The notes below the pieces were generated by a model. The model ran no database searches. It worked only from the letters and a program-made list of their open reading frames with translations, and was not told the origin of the DNA. Positions 14,049-16,187 of a stretch of DNA of 16,187 nucleotides are shown piece by piece. Each line of letters opens with the position of its first letter. The stretch's first letter is position 1. A program made the translations under genes and the position numbers. The DNA comes from Candidatus Helarchaeota archaeon. Its GTDB lineage: Archaea > Asgardarchaeota > Lokiarchaeia > Helarchaeales > JABXJV01. The DNA is taken from assembly GCA_013375355.1 (NCBI GenBank), contig JABXJV010000422.1, forward strand, positions 1-16,187, read 5' to 3'.

Positions 14049-14951
14049 ATGATTTCTGATAAATACGATTATCTTTTAAAAATTATTGTAGTGGGAGATG
14101 GTGCGGTCGGGAAAACTGCTTTATCTGTTCGATACACAGATGGAATCTTTAAAGACGACTACAAAATGACAATCGGTGTCGGTTTTTCTATAAAAATGAT
14201 GGATGTTGATGGATATCGCATAAAAATTCAAATTTGGGATACTGGGGGGCAGGAACAATTTACTTGTATTCGCCCATTATATTATCATGGAAGCCTCGGT
14301 GGATTAGTAGTATTTGATAAAACAAATAGAAGAAGTTTCTATAACGTTGGTAGATGGTTTAAAGAAGCATACGACAATAGCGGAAACATTCCACTTATTC
14401 TAGTTGGAAACAAAGTTGATTTACCTGATATCCAAGTTACCACTGAAGAAGCCACAAATTTAGCTAAAAAATTTAACACGATTTACTTTGACTCTAGTGC
14501 GAAATCAGGACAATCTGTGGATACGATTTTTGAATCACTTGTCCGTATGATTATAGATCCTAAATATGTTGATAAACTAAAAGAAGTTGGAGTCGAGTAT
14601 GAACAATCTAAAATAATTTACAACGAATCATATCAACATTATGATAAATTTGCAAATTATGCAATTACGTATTTTCAGGAAGATCAAAAGTTCCTGGCTT
14701 TGGAATTTCTTAAACGAGCTTTGTACTGGGCAAAAAGAGCAGAATTCGAAGAAGGAGCTCGTTGGTGTGGAGAACAAATTGTCTATATTGCCCAAATGTT
14801 AAAAATCTCCATGCCTATTGAGATTGAAGGGATCGTTTTAACCTGTCAAAGCTGTAATAAATTCTACTCAGTTAAACATGATGGACATTTTGTTTGCCCT
14901 AAATGCTATTCAAGTTTAGAAAAAATTTCTTCAAACTTGATGAAAGTGTAG
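14049..14951 (+). CDS. Rab-like small GTPase with C-terminal helical region and zinc ribbon
   Basis: 300 residues. The Ras-superfamily GTPase domain (about 8-172) is complete: G1 GDGAVGKT at 16-23, G2 Thr41 in TIGVGF, G3 WDTGGQE at 63-69, G4 NKVD at 121-124, G5 SSAK at 149-152. The pattern is Rab-like, but G3 has Gly-Gly-Gln where Rabs have Ala-Gly-Gln, a feature shared with Arf-type GTPases. The catalytic Gln68 is kept. Residues about 175-255 are helical (ALEFLKRALYWAKRAEFEEG), perhaps TPR-like. The end carries C266-x2-C269 and C283-x2-C286, a zinc ribbon. There is no C-terminal prenylation cysteine and no N-terminal lipidation signal, so membrane contact would need a partner. The first methionine begins just before the G1 strand; the ribosome site is weak. 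It probably acts as a nucleotide-dependent switch. Confidence 0.92.
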   Translation: MISDKYDYLLKIIVVGDGAVGKTALSVRYTDGIFKDDYKMTIGVGFSIKMMDVDGYRIKIQIWDTGGQEQFTCIRPLYYHGSLGGLVVFDKTNRRSFYNVGRWFKEAYDNSGNIPLILVGNKVDLPDIQVTTEEATNLAKKFNTIYFDSSAKSGQSVDTIFESLVRMIIDPKYVDKLKEVGVEYEQSKIIYNESYQHYDKFANYAITYFQEDQKFLALEFLKRALYWAKRAEFEEGARWCGEQIVYIAQMLKISMPIEIEGIVLTCQSCNKFYSVKHDGHFVCPKCYSSLEKISSNLMKV

Positions 14952-15054
14952 TTACATATCGCTTAAGAATAAATGATTGGTCAGACTTACTATTTCTCCT
15001 TAAAAATGCGCAAAAATATATTGCTAGTTGAATTTATTGTCGTAAAAATACTAC

Positions 15055-15066
15055 ATATTTAAATAT
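15055..15066 (+). promoter_or_regulatory. TATA-like palindrome upstream of the SDS22-like gene
   Basis: ATATTTAAATAT is a perfect 12-bp palindrome with a TTTAAA core. It would place transcription near 15085-15090, a short distance before the TTG (15099) and the ATG (15126) candidates. The rest of the 14952-15098 spacer shows nothing else. Confidence 0.35.
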
Positions 15067-15125
15067 ATTAGCTTTAATATAATAATTAGAAGTAATTATT
15101 GAAATGTTTAATCGAGTTAAGGGAA

Positions 15126-16010
15126 ATGGAAAATTCAGATTTGGAAAAGCAATTTCGTGAATATTTAGAAAAGACAGAAGGAGTTTGGAAACAGAAATTA
15201 TTTGAGATCGATTTTTCAAAAATCTTGAATCCTAAAGATAGAGAAATTATTAAGGAATTGGATGGAAAATATAATTTAAGTAATGAATGTTTTAAGCTGG
15301 ATAAAAAGGGAAATGTAATAGAACTGGATTTAAGGAGAGAAGATTCAATCCTTGATATGTCATTTTCTATGCCCCGAATAACTATGAAAAAAAAGTTGAG
15401 TAAAATTCCCGAACATATACAAAATCTACTCCATCTACAATCTCTGTTTATCATAAGTAATAAAATTACGGAAATTATACACCTGGATGGAATGATAAAT
15501 TTAAAACATGTTGTTATTACATACAACCAAATCGATAAAATCAAAGGATTAGATACCCTTGTTGGATTGGAGGGGCTATCTCTTGGTTCGAACAAAATTA
15601 AAAAAATTGAAGGGTTAAATCATTTAAAGAAATTAAAAGGGTTATCGATTAGTACCAATCAAATTTCGAAGATTGAAGGCTTGGAAAATCTGGTCAACTT
15701 AGAAAGATTGGACTTGGGAAGGAATAAAATTACCCAGATCGAGGGTTTGGACAACCTCGTGGCTTTAAAAGTATTGAAATTAGAAGGTAATAGTATTAAA
15801 AACATGGAAGGCTTGGACCGGCTCGTTAACTTAAAGGAGCTCGATCTATCTGGAAATAAAATCAAATATGTCAGACAGTTAAAACATCTTGAAAATCTTT
15901 CTAAAGTTATACTCTTTGGCAATCGTTTGTCCGCTGAATCGGAGAAAAAAATTAGGGTAGACCCTAAATATCTTCATGAAAGCAAATTTTGTGGTGCTGA
16001 AAAGATATAG
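15126..16010 (+). CDS. SDS22-like leucine-rich repeat protein
   Basis: 294 residues from ATG 15126. The N-terminal part (about 1-75) is helical and charged (DLEKQFREYLEKTEG). A first diverged repeat follows (NVIELDLRRED to KLSKIPEHIQNLL). From residue 103 come seven regular 22-residue repeats of the L-x-x-L-x-L-x-x-N-[KQ]-I-x-K-IEGL type, then a cap (NLSKVILFGNRLSAESEKKI). This is the SDS22 class, which in eukaryotes includes a phosphatase-1 regulator; here only a protein-binding role can be inferred. There is no signal peptide or membrane segment. In-frame TTG 15099 would add nine residues but has no ribosome site; ATG 15126 has AAGGG very close upstream, so the start is uncertain. It follows the GTPase gene by about 150 bp with its own TATA-like site. 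Confidence 0.85.
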   Translation: MENSDLEKQFREYLEKTEGVWKQKLFEIDFSKILNPKDREIIKELDGKYNLSNECFKLDKKGNVIELDLRREDSILDMSFSMPRITMKKKLSKIPEHIQNLLHLQSLFIISNKITEIIHLDGMINLKHVVITYNQIDKIKGLDTLVGLEGLSLGSNKIKKIEGLNHLKKLKGLSISTNQISKIEGLENLVNLERLDLGRNKITQIEGLDNLVALKVLKLEGNSIKNMEGLDRLVNLKELDLSGNKIKYVRQLKHLENLSKVILFGNRLSAESEKKIRVDPKYLHESKFCGAEKI

Positions 16011-16048
16011 TATACGTAAATTGGAATGCAGTATCCAAAAAAATTCCA

Positions 16049-16187
16049 TTAGTCCTCTCCACCATAAATTTCTGCATCATCTTCACTAATAAAATCATCA
16101 GGGCTTGGAGTAATCCACTCAATTTTGGCCAATTTTTCTCTTACTTTAATAATCCGGTTAATCTTTTCATTATCAAGCTTGGGTCCA
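16049..16187 (-). CDS. C-terminal 45+ residues of an unidentified protein, continues beyond window
   Basis: A minus-strand frame is open from the window edge (first full codon at 16186) to TAA at 16051-16049. The translation is plausible: a basic helix (EKINRIIKVREKLAKIEW), then ITPSPDDFISEDDAEIYGG and an acidic end. The family is not recognised from this fragment. It converges on the LRR gene with 38 bp between the stops. Confidence 0.65.
   Translation of the reverse strand, partial: GPKLDNEKINRIIKVREKLAKIEWITPSPDDFISEDDAEIYGGED

Noticed and set aside
15086..15595. 169-codon minus-strand frame over the SDS22-like gene
   Set aside because: Mirror of a leucine-rich repeat gene; repeats on one strand leave the opposite frame open.

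Overview
The window looks like a piece of an Asgard archaeal chromosome, most like the Lokiarchaeia. This is inferred from low GC, archaeal signals (TATA-type promoter elements, poly-T ends, Shine-Dalgarno-led ATG/TTG starts), and several eukaryote-like domain architectures close together: a Rab-like small GTPase, a longin-domain membrane protein, an SDS22-type leucine-rich repeat protein and a 1652-residue WD40-HEAT-LRR protein. No rRNA, tRNA, CRISPR array or insertion sequence was recognised.

Left part (1-7388), all on the plus strand. The window opens in the 3' end of a probable transcription regulator. Two related four-gene cassettes follow. Cassette A (495-2842) is tandem nitroreductase, ribbon-helix-helix-like protein, second small protein, SCP2-like protein. 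Cassette B (5094-7388) has the same four families, with the nitroreductase last instead of first. Between them lie two paralogous genes (2916-3722, 3764-4582) that each encode two SCP2-like domains. A 511-bp gap before cassette B carries an antisense, 5'-less coding remnant. Together the block encodes four nitroreductase domains, about six SCP2-like lipid-carrier domains and four small proteins, of which at least two look DNA-binding. I infer a regulated flavin redox system acting on hydrophobic ligands. I know no described system with this composition; the substrate cannot be read from sequence.

Right part (7604-16187). A giant scaffold gene encodes 21 WD40 repeats (three seven-bladed propellers), a helical HEAT-like region, about eleven LRRs and a lysine-rich tail. 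It converges on a minus-strand gene for a longin-like domain fused to a polytopic membrane domain. After a 317-bp spacer with a direct repeat and a TATA-like element come a Rab-like GTPase with a C-terminal zinc ribbon and an SDS22-like LRR protein. The window ends in a partial minus-strand gene. These genes suggest small-GTPase signalling, membrane and scaffold functions, but only proximity links them.
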